In this document: in pieces, positions 9,672-18,323 of the stretch
How positions within the stretch are numbered: the stretch's first letter is position 1
Layout of the letters: every line of letters begins with the position of its first letter
Source of the DNA: Pseudobacteriovorax sp.
Lineage (GTDB): Bacteria; Bdellovibrionota_B; Oligoflexia; Oligoflexales; Oligoflexaceae
Reading direction: 5' to 3'
Length of the DNA stretch: 64,000 nt
Assembly (NCBI GenBank): GCA_013215145.1
Contig: JABSRP010000013.1
Span: 62,001 to 126,000 of the forward strand
Program-made: the position numbers and the translations under genes
Notes under the pieces: model-generated
Databases searched by the model: none
The model's input: only the letters and a program-made list of their open reading frames with translations
What the model was told of the DNA's origin: nothing

Positions 9672-11261
9672 TTAAGCTACAGCTACCGATTCAAATCGTC
9701 TAGAGACCAAGACTTTTATTTGGCCGGGAAATGCCACGTTTTCTTCAATTTTTCGCGCAATGTTTGCTGTGAAGGTTTTAAGGTTTTCTTCCCTAATTTT
9801 TTTGTGGTTGACCTCAACGTGTACCTCTCGTCCACCATTCATGATTGCCATTTTCTGGATGCCGGGAAAACTCTTTACGACTTCTTCGATGGCACTTAAT
9901 CGGACTTGATATCCTTCTTCAAGATTGACTCTTGCGCCTGGTCTTGCTCCCGAAAGTGTATCGGCTGACTTTAGAACGTAGCTCATAGGGGTTTCCAACA
10001 CTAGATCATTGTGATGGGACATAACTGTATCGCAAACTAGTTTTGACTCCCCGTACCGATCGGCATAGTCTCCACTAATGACAGCATGGCTACCTTCGAT
10101 CCTGTAGTCCAAGCCTTTTCCAATATCGTGAAGGAGTCCACAGCGCTTCGCAATGTCTGGATCAACCCCAAGTTCGAATGCAAGTATTCCTGCAAGCCGG
10201 GCGACCTCGAGTGAATGATGAAATTGGTTTTGGCGATAGCTGGTTCGCCAATTTAATGCTCCAACCATCCGTTGGACTTCTGGGTGTATGTTGTCGAGTT
10301 TTAATACCGCGACGGCATGGCGTCCTAAGCGTTCCGCTTGCTGATCCAACTGAGTGCGGTGTTTTTGGTAGACTTTTTTAGCAGAACGATCCCAGTAGTT
10401 TTTTCCTTTTGGGAGGATCTCTTCTAAAGTTAGTCGTGCCGCTTCCTTGTCCATTCCGTACCCCCCGCCTAATTTAATAACGGGAGGGATCTCCGGCTTT
10501 TCTTGGTTAAGGCTAATCTCGACTAAGTCAGTCATTTCTGCTATGTCTGCAATTAATGTCGACTCGTCAGAACTCAATAGATCGATCACACGTTTATCTG
10601 GTAAGTCTACGTGACTAACTGGCTTCGGCCAGACAAAATTAGGCTCGTAACGGGATAAAAGTCTCGCAAGTGTCCTTTCTGCAGTTTTTTTCGAGTTTAT
10701 GGTCACTTGTTCCGTAATATCTTTAATCCGTCTTTGGCTCTCTAGTTGACGTTCGTTGATAAACTCGTCTTTTAAGAGGTTAATTTGCGCGTTGATTGTG
10801 CAGTCAGCTTTAGCCGCTAGGCCACTTTGAAGCTCTTGTCTGAGGGAATTAAGGGTTGCTATCTCCGTTTCGGCTTCACCTCTCACGAGGTCGACTTTTT
10901 TCGAGTAAGATTGATAGCTAGCCTCAATTTTCTGCATGCGGGAATGCTCCCTCTGTAAAAATTGCTCCTGACTTAAAATCTCTTCTTCCTGAGCAGCTAA
11001 ATCGTATTTCCTATCTTCTATGTGATTATCTAATTCCTCGACGGCCATCATTTCTTTTTCTTTCTGCCTGGCTGCAGCCTCTTCCAGGATTTGCTTCCGC
11101 TTTAATTCGGCTTTCTGAATGACGAGATCTCGTTGCTGGAGATGCTCTTTGTGCAGTCGTTTTGGTAGTGCTTTTCGCATAACAGTGAAAAATATGTATC
11201 CTATGCTTAACCCCGCCAGTGCAGTTATAAGAATAGATGTGATTTCTAGATTTGATTCCAT
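9672..11261 (-). CDS. rny: Ribonuclease Y-like endoribonuclease with degenerate KH domain
   Basis: Membrane-anchored endoribonuclease of RNA turnover. The layout follows RNase Y: one transmembrane helix (residues 8-28), a long coiled coil (40-200), a KH-like region (219-290) and a metal-dependent HD domain with H349 and H378-D379 (LLHDIGKG). At 529 residues it is of family length. The KH loop, normally GRxGRN, reads LLSSDES here, so the RNA-contacting GxxG motif is lost; the rest of that domain still aligns around the KEAARLTLE helix. ATG at 11261 has GGAG upstream. It heads the leftward cluster with two TPR proteins. Confidence 0.88.
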   Translation of the reverse strand: MESNLEITSILITALAGLSIGYIFFTVMRKALPKRLHKEHLQQRDLVIQKAELKRKQILEEAAARQKEKEMMAVEELDNHIEDRKYDLAAQEEEILSQEQFLQREHSRMQKIEASYQSYSKKVDLVRGEAETEIATLNSLRQELQSGLAAKADCTINAQINLLKDEFINERQLESQRRIKDITEQVTINSKKTAERTLARLLSRYEPNFVWPKPVSHVDLPDKRVIDLLSSDESTLIADIAEMTDLVEISLNQEKPEIPPVIKLGGGYGMDKEAARLTLEEILPKGKNYWDRSAKKVYQKHRTQLDQQAERLGRHAVAVLKLDNIHPEVQRMVGALNWRTSYRQNQFHHSLEVARLAGILAFELGVDPDIAKRCGLLHDIGKGLDYRIEGSHAVISGDYADRYGESKLVCDTVMSHHNDLVLETPMSYVLKSADTLSGARPGARVNLEEGYQVRLSAIEEVVKSFPGIQKMAIMNGGREVHVEVNHKKIREENLKTFTANIARKIEENVAFPGQIKVLVSRRFESVAVA

Positions 11262-11441
11262 TTTTTCTCCAACTTACTCGTCTTATGGATTCTTAGTTTT
11301 GAGTGTCTTAAGTCCTTAGAGGATTTCGGGTCTTGTCCCGCAAATATTGAATAGTCAAAAGTGCTTGCGTATACCCGATTCATCCACGATCATACAACAT
11401 AGCGTTTCTCCTATAAAGCCGTTTGCATCAAAGGGGGCTAA

Positions 11442-12242
11442 ATGAGCATAGAGCTCGAGTTTTTACAAATGGTTCTTTTGAAAGCTGGTGACGTACTATC
11501 AGAACTTTTTGAGCAAAGAGATGTGAGCGTTACTGTTAAAGACGATGACTCGCTAGTCACGGCCGCTGACCTGGCGAGCGAAAAGACTATTTTATCCATG
11601 ATTAATGAAAAGTACCCTGAGGATAAGGTTTTTTCGGAAGAAGCAGGCTTAAGTTCGGCAGATCGCACGCCTGGATCTAAAATTTGGATCATAGATCCCT
11701 TGGACGGTACAACAAATTTTGCGAACAAATATCCTTTTTTCTGTATTTCGATCGCTCGAGGAACTTTTTTAGAGTCCGGTCTGATCCAAGTCGACCTTGG
11801 AGGCGTTCATGATCCCATGAGGAATGAGTGCTTTATGGCGCAGCTAGGGAAAGGGGTGACGAAAAACGGTCATCCGATTAGCGTACGACCGAACCGTACT
11901 CCCGAAATGGCTTTTTTAGTGACAGGTTTTTCCTACCACAAAGGAGAGCAACTTGAAAAAGATATCCAAAGATTTCTTAGTGTTGCAGAGCGATGTCAGA
12001 GCATTAGACGTGATGGCGCTGCTGCTCTTGATTTAGCATATGTGGCGGCAGGTATTTATGACGCTTACTGGGAGTTTGGGCTTAAACCGTGGGATGTCGC
12101 AGCGGGCTCATTGTTGGTTGCCGAAGCTGGGGGAGTCGTATGTGACCCTCATGACAGTCGTAAAGCATTTGATCCGGAAATGCCTGGAATACTTTGTGGT
12201 TCAAAGTCAATTACTGATTATCTTCTAAGTAAAATGGACTAG
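11442..12242 (+). CDS. suhB: Inositol monophosphatase family protein (SuhB/CysQ type)
   Basis: Mg2+-dependent phosphomonoesterase family acting on inositol-1-phosphate or related small phosphates; some members (SuhB) also assist rRNA antitermination. Metal-binding residues are visible: E67 in SEEAG, D85 and D88 in IIDPLDGTTNF, and the C-terminal Asp in KPWDVAAGSLLVAEAGG near residue 212. Length 266 is normal. A GGGGG Shine-Dalgarno sequence precedes the ATG. It is divergent from rny across 180 bases. The exact substrate cannot be read from sequence; CysQ (PAP phosphatase) is the main alternative. Confidence 0.9.
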   Translation: MSIELEFLQMVLLKAGDVLSELFEQRDVSVTVKDDDSLVTAADLASEKTILSMINEKYPEDKVFSEEAGLSSADRTPGSKIWIIDPLDGTTNFANKYPFFCISIARGTFLESGLIQVDLGGVHDPMRNECFMAQLGKGVTKNGHPISVRPNRTPEMAFLVTGFSYHKGEQLEKDIQRFLSVAERCQSIRRDGAAALDLAYVAAGIYDAYWEFGLKPWDVAAGSLLVAEAGGVVCDPHDSRKAFDPEMPGILCGSKSITDYLLSKMD

Positions 12243-12312
12243 TAAATGGTTGGAATATTGTTTGGCATGGTATGATTAAAGAGGCTTCGTACCACTGCTG
12301 AGGAGTGTTTCA

Positions 12313-12963
12313 TTGAGGTCTTCGGTCGTACTTACGGGGATTATAGCGCTCTTAGCTGCCGCCCCTTCCTTCAGTTTAGAGCGTTATGGCCGAGTAAAAC
12401 TTTCTTGGTCAACTATGAAAGTTCAATTTTACGGTTTGGCTCCAAGGAAGAATGAGAGTTTTTCTAGCCAGGAGAACTACGCGATTAGGGAGGGAGTAGC
12501 TTATCTGGCAAAAGTCTTGCCCTCTATTCGCATGTCTGTTTTGGACGGTCGGCATCTTGGTTCTAAAAATGCACAGAAGAGAATGATCAATAGGATCAGT
12601 CGTAATATTCGACACAAAGATGTTGAGGTTTATCGTAGCGGTCGTATGAAGGTCAACCTGGAATGCCATTTAACTCAGCTGTTGATGCCAATGGCTTTAG
12701 ATTTGGCAGAGGACAATCCAGCGGAGACCGCCACCACCCAACGCTATTCTGGTTTGTTGATTCGTCTTAACAGACCCATGGATCCTGCCATATTGTTCGA
12801 GCTTCGGGACCCTTCGGGCACGTATCGTCATTCGTTTCGGAACGTCTCGAAACAAGCATTTGAGCGCTATTTCATGGGTAGATTCTATCTGAAGGCTTCA
12901 GGGACGCCTTGGCGATACCATCTAGGAAATAGTGTATTGGAACTTCCGGGTTCCCTTGAGTGA
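12313..12963 (+). CDS. Secreted protein of unknown function
   Basis: A 216-residue protein with a classical signal peptide (about residues 1-21, ending APSFS), so it is exported to the periplasm or beyond. The mature part is basic, without Cys pairs or a motif I recognise. TTG at 12313 is the start, placed after a GAGGAG Shine-Dalgarno sequence about eight bases upstream. It lies 70 bases after suhB and 236 bases before rpmI. No function is proposed. Confidence 0.7.
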   Translation: MRSSVVLTGIIALLAAAPSFSLERYGRVKLSWSTMKVQFYGLAPRKNESFSSQENYAIREGVAYLAKVLPSIRMSVLDGRHLGSKNAQKRMINRISRNIRHKDVEVYRSGRMKVNLECHLTQLLMPMALDLAEDNPAETATTQRYSGLLIRLNRPMDPAILFELRDPSGTYRHSFRNVSKQAFERYFMGRFYLKASGTPWRYHLGNSVLELPGSLE

Positions 12964-13199
12964 GATAAGACTATTTTGTTGTCAAAGATCGATTGGGAGA
13001 AACACCTGCTGCCTAATATGTCATTACTGCGCAAATCTCGGCTAGGAATCATCGCACATTGATCTTTTCGACTTGCTGACTTAACTACAAAGATGATAGA
13101 TATCTCCTCCTGCGAGCGATTTTCGTTCCAATTTTCATTTGTGCGGGCTTTAAAATGCTGAAAGCTGCCTAGCATAAAATTCCACGAAAGGTTCTAATC

Positions 13200-13397
13200 A
13201 TGCCAAAGGTCAAGACAAAGCGAGCTGCTGCAAAGCGGTTTAAGATTCTCCCTTCCGGGAAAATCAGACGTAACCATGCTAATAAACAGCATATTCTTAC
13301 TAAGAAAACGAGGGCGAGGCTGAACAAGCTGAAAAAAGCCGCTTACGTTGTGCCATCAGACGTCAAGTTGGTCCTACGTTGTTTGCCAAATCGTTAA
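13200..13397 (+). CDS. rpmI: 50S ribosomal protein L35 (bL35)
   Basis: A 65-residue basic protein of the large subunit. It starts MPKVKTKRAAAKRFK and contains the HILTKKTRARLNKLKKA stretch typical of bL35. rplT follows 19 bases later, the standard order. In most bacteria infC precedes rpmI in the same operon; here the preceding 236 bases hold no infC and the upstream gene is an unrelated secreted protein, so the operon is shortened at its 5' side. I see no convincing attenuator hairpin in the leader. Confidence 0.98.
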   Translation: MPKVKTKRAAAKRFKILPSGKIRRNHANKQHILTKKTRARLNKLKKAAYVVPSDVKLVLRCLPNR

Positions 13398-13416
13398 AAT
13401 AGAAAGGATATAGTTA

Positions 13417-13773
13417 ATGTCTCGCGCAAAACGTGGCTTTAAAGCCCGAAGAAGAAGAAAAAAGATACTTGGACTCGCAAAGGGATACCGAGGCTCAAGA
13501 AAAAATCGATTTAAAACCTCAGTCCATGTTGTGAAAAGGGCCTTGGCTTTTGCTTATCGTGACCGTAGAGTCCGAAAGCGAGAATTTAGGCGTCTTTGGA
13601 TCGTTCGAATCAATGCGGCTGCAAGATCTAACGGTTTAAGATATTCTGAATTTATTAATGGGCTGAAAAAGGCTTCAATAAACCTTGATCGAAGTGTGCT
13701 AGCTGATATTGCTATAAATGATCCAAAAGGATTTAGTGATATCGTAGGTCAGGCTAAAGCTGCTCTAAGCTAG
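13417..13773 (+). CDS. rplT: 50S ribosomal protein L20 (bL20)
   Basis: A 118-residue assembly protein of the large subunit, which in other bacteria also represses its own operon by binding the leader RNA. The family block [20 protein letters not shown] near the N-terminus and [14 protein letters not shown] in the middle are intact. The preceding AAAGGA is a good ribosome-binding site. It ends the rpmI-rplT pair; pheS/pheT do not follow. A strong terminator begins 24 bases after the stop. Confidence 0.99.
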   Translation: MSRAKRGFKARRRRKKILGLAKGYRGSRKNRFKTSVHVVKRALAFAYRDRRVRKREFRRLWIVRINAAARSNGLRYSEFINGLKKASINLDRSVLADIAINDPKGFSDIVGQAKAALS

Positions 13774-13794
13774 AAATATAGCAAGAATTATGAC

Positions 13795-13891
13795 TTATCC
13801 ACAGTTGATTTCCAAAACTGTGGATATTTTTTTCCTAGATATATCAACAAGTTAAAATAGCAATCGAATAAAGATACCAATGTTATCCACA
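13795..13891. promoter_or_regulatory. Cluster of DnaA-box sequences
   Basis: Two exact copies of TTATCCACA lie at 13795-13803 and 13883-13891, and an inverted copy with one mismatch (TGTGGATAT) at 13819-13827. This is the consensus binding site of the initiator DnaA. The spacer is AT-rich. The first and third copies coincide with the arms of the rplT terminator, so they could simply be terminator arms; the second is independent. There is no dnaA, dnaN or gyrB nearby, so a titration or regulatory site is a likelier reading than the chromosomal origin. Confidence 0.45.
13797..13832 (+). terminator. Rho-independent terminator after rplT
   Basis: ATCCACAGTT and AACTGTGGAT form a ten-pair stem (13797-13806 with 13816-13825) around a nine-base loop, followed by ATTTTTTT. 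It is the strongest terminator in the window and closes the rpmI-rplT operon. Confidence 0.9.
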
Positions 13892-14014
13892 ATAAAGATC
13901 ATGAGTGACAATTCTTATGAATTTGGGTCTGGAGCTTTGTATAGATGTTTAAGAGAAGATGAGTATGTTTGATTTTACAAAGTATCGCAAGAGATTTTGT
14001 GAGTAAGATTTAAA

Positions 14015-14098
14015 TGGTGCGGACGGGGAGACTTGAACTCCCACGCCAAAGGCACTGGCTTCTAAGACCAGCGTGTCTACCAATTCCACCACATCCGC
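14015..14098 (-). tRNA. tRNA-Leu (anticodon UAG)
   Basis: Read on the minus strand it begins GCGGATG and ends CGTCCGC-ACCA, giving a seven-pair acceptor stem with one G-U pair. The anticodon stem CTGGT/GCCAG holds the loop CTTAGAA, anticodon TAG. A long variable arm typical of class II tRNAs and the GTTCAAGTC T-loop are present. The 3' CCA is encoded. A TTGACA hexamer lies about 36 bases upstream, but no good -10 element accompanies it. Confidence 0.97.
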
Positions 14099-14217
14099 GT
14101 GAGGATTGAGGTTTTCCCTTTATTTCCGACTTTTGTCAACAAAATTATTTACGCTTGATTTATCGACAAACTGAAAGAACGATGAACGGGTAAGTTGGAC
14201 AGTATTGTGGAGGGCAT

Positions 14218-14460
14218 ATGTCATCAGAAGAAAAAGTTGAGTTTACGGCCTTGGTTCTTGGATTCTGCTCAGCGTCTCTTTCCTATATGGGGTTTGGGGA
14301 TCACCAGGCAACAAAGAACCTCGCTCTTGCGAAACAAAATATTGATATCATTGCCTTATTGCAGGAAAAAACTCGTGGCAATTTGACCCAGGAAGAATCG
14401 ACTCTGATAACGGAAGCATTGGCCGACTTGAGAGCGAAATATTCAGAAGCGCAAAAATGA
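14218..14460 (+). CDS. DUF1844 domain protein
   Basis: An 80-residue protein matching the DUF1844 family: a hydrophobic N-terminal stretch (FTALVLGFCSASLSYMGFG), then LAKQNIDIIALLQEKTRGNL followed by a Thr/Glu-rich turn and a final helix. The family is common in deltaproteobacteria and related phyla and has no established role; the hydrophobic helix suggests membrane association. ATG at 14218 is preceded by GTGGAGG. It lies 57 bases before the ClpB-type gene and could be co-transcribed with it. Confidence 0.85.
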   Translation: MSSEEKVEFTALVLGFCSASLSYMGFGDHQATKNLALAKQNIDIIALLQEKTRGNLTQEESTLITEALADLRAKYSEAQK

Positions 14461-14517
14461 CTTTTACTTAGTAAACGAATTTTAGACTTTGCCGATGATC
14501 TTCCTAGGGGGGGCGGC

Positions 14518-17130
14518 ATGGAAGTTTCAAAATATGACTTTGACTGCAGGAAAGCTCTACACTTTGGTTTGAGGTATGCAAAAGGTCTCGGTCATGATCT
14601 TTTGGAATGTGAACATGTTGCGTTAGCTCTTCTGAGGCAAAAATGGGATATTCTTGAGGCAGAGGTTCATGGCTTTACCGAACGCTCGTTAGAAACCTTT
14701 TTACAGTCTTATCCGAAACGCTTCGGAGCCATTCAGGTAGAATTCGGTCCAAGGTTAAATCGCGCGTTGGATACTGCCGAAAGAAATAGTCTAAAAAGTC
14801 AGGTCAGTATTGACGAGCTGTGGTATGTGCTATCGATAAATTCTAGTGCCATAAAACAAGCCTTAGAAAAGTCAAAAATTGATATTCGAAAGCGTGAGGG
14901 CTTCGAGACAGCCGACTTTTGGAAACAAAATAACGATACCAAACAGGAAACGACCTCACCAAAAGCCGATATTCCAACTACTCAACCAGCTAACAATCTC
15001 GATAAAGCCTTGCGGGAATTTACCACTGACCTAACACAAGAAGCTGCATCTGATGCTCTGGACCCCGTTTTTGGGAGGGACGAGGAAATTAGAAGAGTTT
15101 TGGAGATTCTTGGTCGGAAGAAAAAGAATAATCCTATTCTCTTAGGAGAACCCGGAGTTGGAAAGACGGCGATTGCGGAAGGGATCGCTCTGAAAATCGC
15201 TAACGGGAAAGTCCCTCAGTCCTTGAAGAATGTGCGACTCCTTTCCCTAGATTTAAGCAGTCTTGTAGCCGGTAGCAAATATCGAGGAGAGTTCGAAGAA
15301 AGGCTAAGAAAATTAGTCGACAGTCTGATTTCCTTAAAAGGTCAAGTGATACTTTTTGTCGATGAACTCCATACTTTAATAGGTGCAGGACAGTCTGAAG
15401 GTGGCTTGGACGCGGCCAATATACTGAAGCCCGCTTTGGCACGAGGTCTACTAAAGTGTCTAGGGGCTACTACTAATACTGAGTTCAAGAGGTATATCGA
15501 AAAGGATCCTGCCTTGGAAAGGCGATTTCAACCGGTAGTTGTAGACGAACCAACTGGGGCGGCCACTATTTCTATTTTGCGTGGCTTAAAATCAAAGTAC
15601 GAAATTTTTCATGCAGTCGAAATTGAAGATACAGCCCTCGTCCATGCAGTCGATCTTTCCATCAAATATTTGCCGACCCGCCGACTACCTGACAAGGCTA
15701 TCGATGTCTTGGACGAAGCTTGTTCTAGGTTGAAGCTAAATATTGAAAGCATGCCGCGAGAGCTAGATATTGCTTTGTCCGAAATATCTGATCTAGAGGT
15801 CCAAAAGGCAGCGTTGAGTGCATCAGGTGTTTCTGACAAAAAAAGTCTTGTGCGTATCGAAGTCAAGCTTAACAAACTAAGAACTGAGTGCGAGGCTATA
15901 GAATCGGCTTGGAATCACCATAAATCACTTTTGAAGGACTTGAGCCTTGCCGTTAAGGAGCAGGATGATATGGAGGTTCTGTTTGAAGAAGCGAAACGTT
16001 CTGGGGACTTCGGATTAGCTGCAACCATGGAAACCAGTGAGAGAGCTTCTATTAACCTAAAAGTCGTTGAGCTGAAAAAAAGAATTCATGATATCGAAGC
16101 TCGGAACCCTCATTTGCGTCAAGTCGTTGGAAAACCGGAAATAGAAGCCATTATAACCGAGTGGTGCGGGGTGAGTCCTGGTAATGTCAATATAGATAAC
16201 CGTAAGTTACTTAGTAAGGTTGAAAGCAATCTTTCGCGAAGAGTCTTTGGTCAATCATCAGCTATTTCTGCTGTATCGAAGGCAGTAAAACGCTCCCAAG
16301 TAGGGGTGGATGATCCTACAAAGCCCAGCGGAGTTTTTCTATTTTCTGGGCCAACTGGTGTTGGCAAGACGGAAACGGCAAAAGCTCTTGCAGAGGAACT
16401 TTTTGGTTCGGAAGAGAAAATGGTACGCATTGATATGTCCGAATTCATGGCGGAGTACAGTGTTTCGCGTTTGATTGGGGCTCCACCTGGGTACGTTGGC
16501 CACGACGCAGGAGGAGAGTTAACCGATGCCGTCAGGCAGAGACCCTATTCCGTTGTCTTATTTGATGAAATCGAAAAAGCGCATCCGCGGATAATGGACA
16601 TTATGCTGCAGATTTTTGAAGATGGGAGATTAACGGATAGTCACGGTCAATTAGCTGACTTTAGACATTGTCTAATCATTCTTACGACAAATATTCCGAT
16701 GCCAAACCTAGTCTCGCAAGATCTTAGATCTCGCGACCTGCAAAGGCAGGCACTTAACGAGTATTTTCGTCCTGAACTGGTTAATCGTATTGGTGATATA
16801 GTTGTCTTCAAAAGTCTCAACAAAGACGATTTGCAGCGATTAATAGACAAGCAGCTCGACCTATTGAATCGCAGGGTGTCGGCCTATGGTATCCGACTGA
16901 GCCTATCTAGTGATTTAAGGAGTTTTCTAGTGGATTTTAGCCTGTCTAGCCCGTTTGGCGGAAGAGGGCTTGTTCGGTGCTTCCGCGATTTAGTTCAAGA
17001 CTCAGTGGCGGCTCGTTTGATCACTGACGAAGGCTGGTCTGGGGCATGGGTGATGGATATTGACTCAGATGAGTCAGTCATATTTGAAGTCGATAAAGGG
17101 GCCCACAAATTTTTGCCGCCTGCGACCTGA
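14518..17130 (+). CDS. clpB: ClpB-type AAA+ protein disaggregase (divergent)
   Basis: An 870-residue Clp/Hsp100 ATPase that threads proteins through a hexamer, in ClpB together with DnaK. The order is: Clp N-domain (1-140), first AAA+ module (Walker A GEPGVGKTA at 210-218, Walker B FVDELH, pore loop KYRGEFEER), a coiled-coil middle region (~415-550), and a second AAA+ module (GPTGVGKTE at 611-619, pore loop GYVGHDAGG, DEIEKAHP). The coiled coil and total length favour ClpB over ClpA or ClpC, and I see no ClpP-binding IGF/IGL loop. The N-domain and middle region are far from typical ClpB, so a second, standard ClpB elsewhere is possible. A GGGGGG run precedes the ATG. Confidence 0.85.
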   Translation: MEVSKYDFDCRKALHFGLRYAKGLGHDLLECEHVALALLRQKWDILEAEVHGFTERSLETFLQSYPKRFGAIQVEFGPRLNRALDTAERNSLKSQVSIDELWYVLSINSSAIKQALEKSKIDIRKREGFETADFWKQNNDTKQETTSPKADIPTTQPANNLDKALREFTTDLTQEAASDALDPVFGRDEEIRRVLEILGRKKKNNPILLGEPGVGKTAIAEGIALKIANGKVPQSLKNVRLLSLDLSSLVAGSKYRGEFEERLRKLVDSLISLKGQVILFVDELHTLIGAGQSEGGLDAANILKPALARGLLKCLGATTNTEFKRYIEKDPALERRFQPVVVDEPTGAATISILRGLKSKYEIFHAVEIEDTALVHAVDLSIKYLPTRRLPDKAIDVLDEACSRLKLNIESMPRELDIALSEISDLEVQKAALSASGVSDKKSLVRIEVKLNKLRTECEAIESAWNHHKSLLKDLSLAVKEQDDMEVLFEEAKRSGDFGLAATMETSERASINLKVVELKKRIHDIEARNPHLRQVVGKPEIEAIITEWCGVSPGNVNIDNRKLLSKVESNLSRRVFGQSSAISAVSKAVKRSQVGVDDPTKPSGVFLFSGPTGVGKTETAKALAEELFGSEEKMVRIDMSEFMAEYSVSRLIGAPPGYVGHDAGGELTDAVRQRPYSVVLFDEIEKAHPRIMDIMLQIFEDGRLTDSHGQLADFRHCLIILTTNIPMPNLVSQDLRSRDLQRQALNEYFRPELVNRIGDIVVFKSLNKDDLQRLIDKQLDLLNRRVSAYGIRLSLSSDLRSFLVDFSLSSPFGGRGLVRCFRDLVQDSVAARLITDEGWSGAWVMDIDSDESVIFEVDKGAHKFLPPAT

Positions 17131-17145
17131 TTTTGATTCTCGCTC

Positions 17146-17175
17146 TTGACAATTCGTAATAACCTGAGGTACTTT
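17146..17175 (+). promoter_or_regulatory. Probable sigma-70-type promoter of tRNA-Gln
   Basis: A perfect TTGACA (17146-17151) is followed after 18 bases by TACTTT (17170-17175), a weak -10 hexamer. Transcription would start about 30 bases before the tRNA. The -35 match is strong and the -10 poor. Confidence 0.5.
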
Positions 17176-17213
17176 TTGCTCCCGTCAAGCAGAGCTGCAT
17201 CGAGTTAGCTTAT

Positions 17214-17288
17214 TGGGGCGTCGTCAAGTGGTAAGACACTGGATTTTGATTCCAGCATTCGCAGGTTCGATCCCTGCCGCCCCAGCCA
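17214..17288 (+). tRNA. tRNA-Gln (anticodon UUG)
   Basis: The acceptor stem TGGGGCG/CGCCCCA, the anticodon stem CTGGA/TCCAG with loop TTTTGAT (anticodon TTG), and the T-arm with GGTTCGATCC are all present. The 3' GCCA is encoded. Length is 75 bases. It lies in the spacer between the ClpB-type gene and prs and may be co-transcribed with prs, which starts 52 bases later. Confidence 0.97.
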
Positions 17289-17340
17289 CAACACTCTATT
17301 TACGTATCCTTTTATTATATATTTGATTAAAGAGGCGAGC

Positions 17341-18282
17341 ATGGGTCATGATCTTGTGGTTTTTTCGGGGAAATCTAATCCTCAATTAGCAGAGGAAATT
17401 TGTAAACATTTAGATATTCGCGTTGGCGACGCAATCGTGGAAAAATTCTCTGATGGCGAGACTAGAGTTGAGTTAAATGAGAATATTCGCGGCAAAGATG
17501 TCTTTATCATCCAATCTACTTCAGCACCGGCAAATGACAATATCATGGAATCGCTTATTATGATCGATGCTTGCAGAAGAGCGTCGGCTAAGCGTATCAC
17601 TATGGTCTGTCCTTACTTCGGCTATGCGAGGCAAGAACGTAAGAGTGCTCCCAGAACCCCAATATCGGCTAAACTGGTCTCAGATCTTTTTACTGTCGCT
17701 GGCATAGATCGGATGTTGGTTCTTGAGCTCCATACCTCAGCAATACAGGGATTTTTTAACATACCGGTCGATCACTTGTTTGCAAAACCGATATTTGGAC
17801 CCTATTTTCAGAATGTTGCCAGTGACAAATTTATTGTCGTATCTCCTGATGCTGGAGGGACCGAACGAGCAAGGGCTATCGCCAAGTACTACAACTGTGG
17901 GCTTGCGATAGTCGATAAAAGGCGTGATAAACCCAACGAAAGCGCAGTCATGCATATCATTGGTGACGTTGAAGGAAAAGACTGCTTAATCGTTGACGAT
18001 ATATGCGATACAGCAGGATCGTTGTGTAAAGCTGCTGATGCCTTGATCTCTAAAGGAGCTGAGTCTGTAAGCGCGGCCATTACACACCCAGTGTTGTCTG
18101 GGCCGGCGATCCAAAGAATCGCAGAATCTAGTATCCGAGAATTGGTCGTAACTGATTCAATACCGTTGTCTGCTGAGGCTGTTGCCTGCGGTAAAATTAC
18201 ACAGTTGTCAGTTGCCAGTCTACTAAGTAAAGCAATTAGGCGTATTCATACCGCTGGTTCTATTAGTTCATTGTTTGTGTAA
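17341..18282 (+). CDS. prs: Ribose-phosphate pyrophosphokinase
   Basis: Makes PRPP from ribose-5-phosphate and ATP for nucleotide, His, Trp and NAD synthesis. Diagnostic stretches are KFSDGETRVE, the flexible-loop region YARQERKSAPRTPIS, the ELHTSAIQGFF segment and the PRPP-binding loop VDDICDTAGS. At 313 residues it is standard. ATG at 17341 follows AGAGG; an in-frame TTG six codons upstream is less likely. rplY and pth follow, the common prs-rplY-pth order, though 162 bases separate prs from rplY. Confidence 0.98.
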   Translation: MGHDLVVFSGKSNPQLAEEICKHLDIRVGDAIVEKFSDGETRVELNENIRGKDVFIIQSTSAPANDNIMESLIMIDACRRASAKRITMVCPYFGYARQERKSAPRTPISAKLVSDLFTVAGIDRMLVLELHTSAIQGFFNIPVDHLFAKPIFGPYFQNVASDKFIVVSPDAGGTERARAIAKYYNCGLAIVDKRRDKPNESAVMHIIGDVEGKDCLIVDDICDTAGSLCKAADALISKGAESVSAAITHPVLSGPAIQRIAESSIRELVVTDSIPLSAEAVACGKITQLSVASLLSKAIRRIHTAGSISSLFV

Positions 18283-18290
18283 AGTATTTT

Positions 18291-18323
18291 TTATCCACAA
18301 GGAGCTTGCATGGGCCGCTCCTT
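18291..18323. promoter_or_regulatory. DnaA-box sequence and hairpin after prs
   Basis: An exact TTATCCACA occupies 18291-18299. Immediately after, AAGGAGC and GCTCCTT (18299-18305 with 18317-18323) can pair around an 11-base loop without a T-tract. The hairpin could belong to the rplY leader. DnaA binding is inferred only from the nine-base match. Confidence 0.35.

Noticed and set aside
12243-12312. Sigma-54 promoter
   Set aside because: TTGGxA and TTTGGC occur, but the GG-N10-GC spacing is not met.
13774-14014. Chromosomal replication origin
   Set aside because: DnaA-box sequences are present, but two of the three are arms of the rplT terminator and there is no dnaA, dnaN, gyrB, rpmH or rnpA nearby. 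Reported only as a binding-site cluster.
18299-18323. Terminator of prs
   Set aside because: The seven-pair hairpin lacks a T-tract and has an 11-base loop; listed only as part of a possible leader structure.
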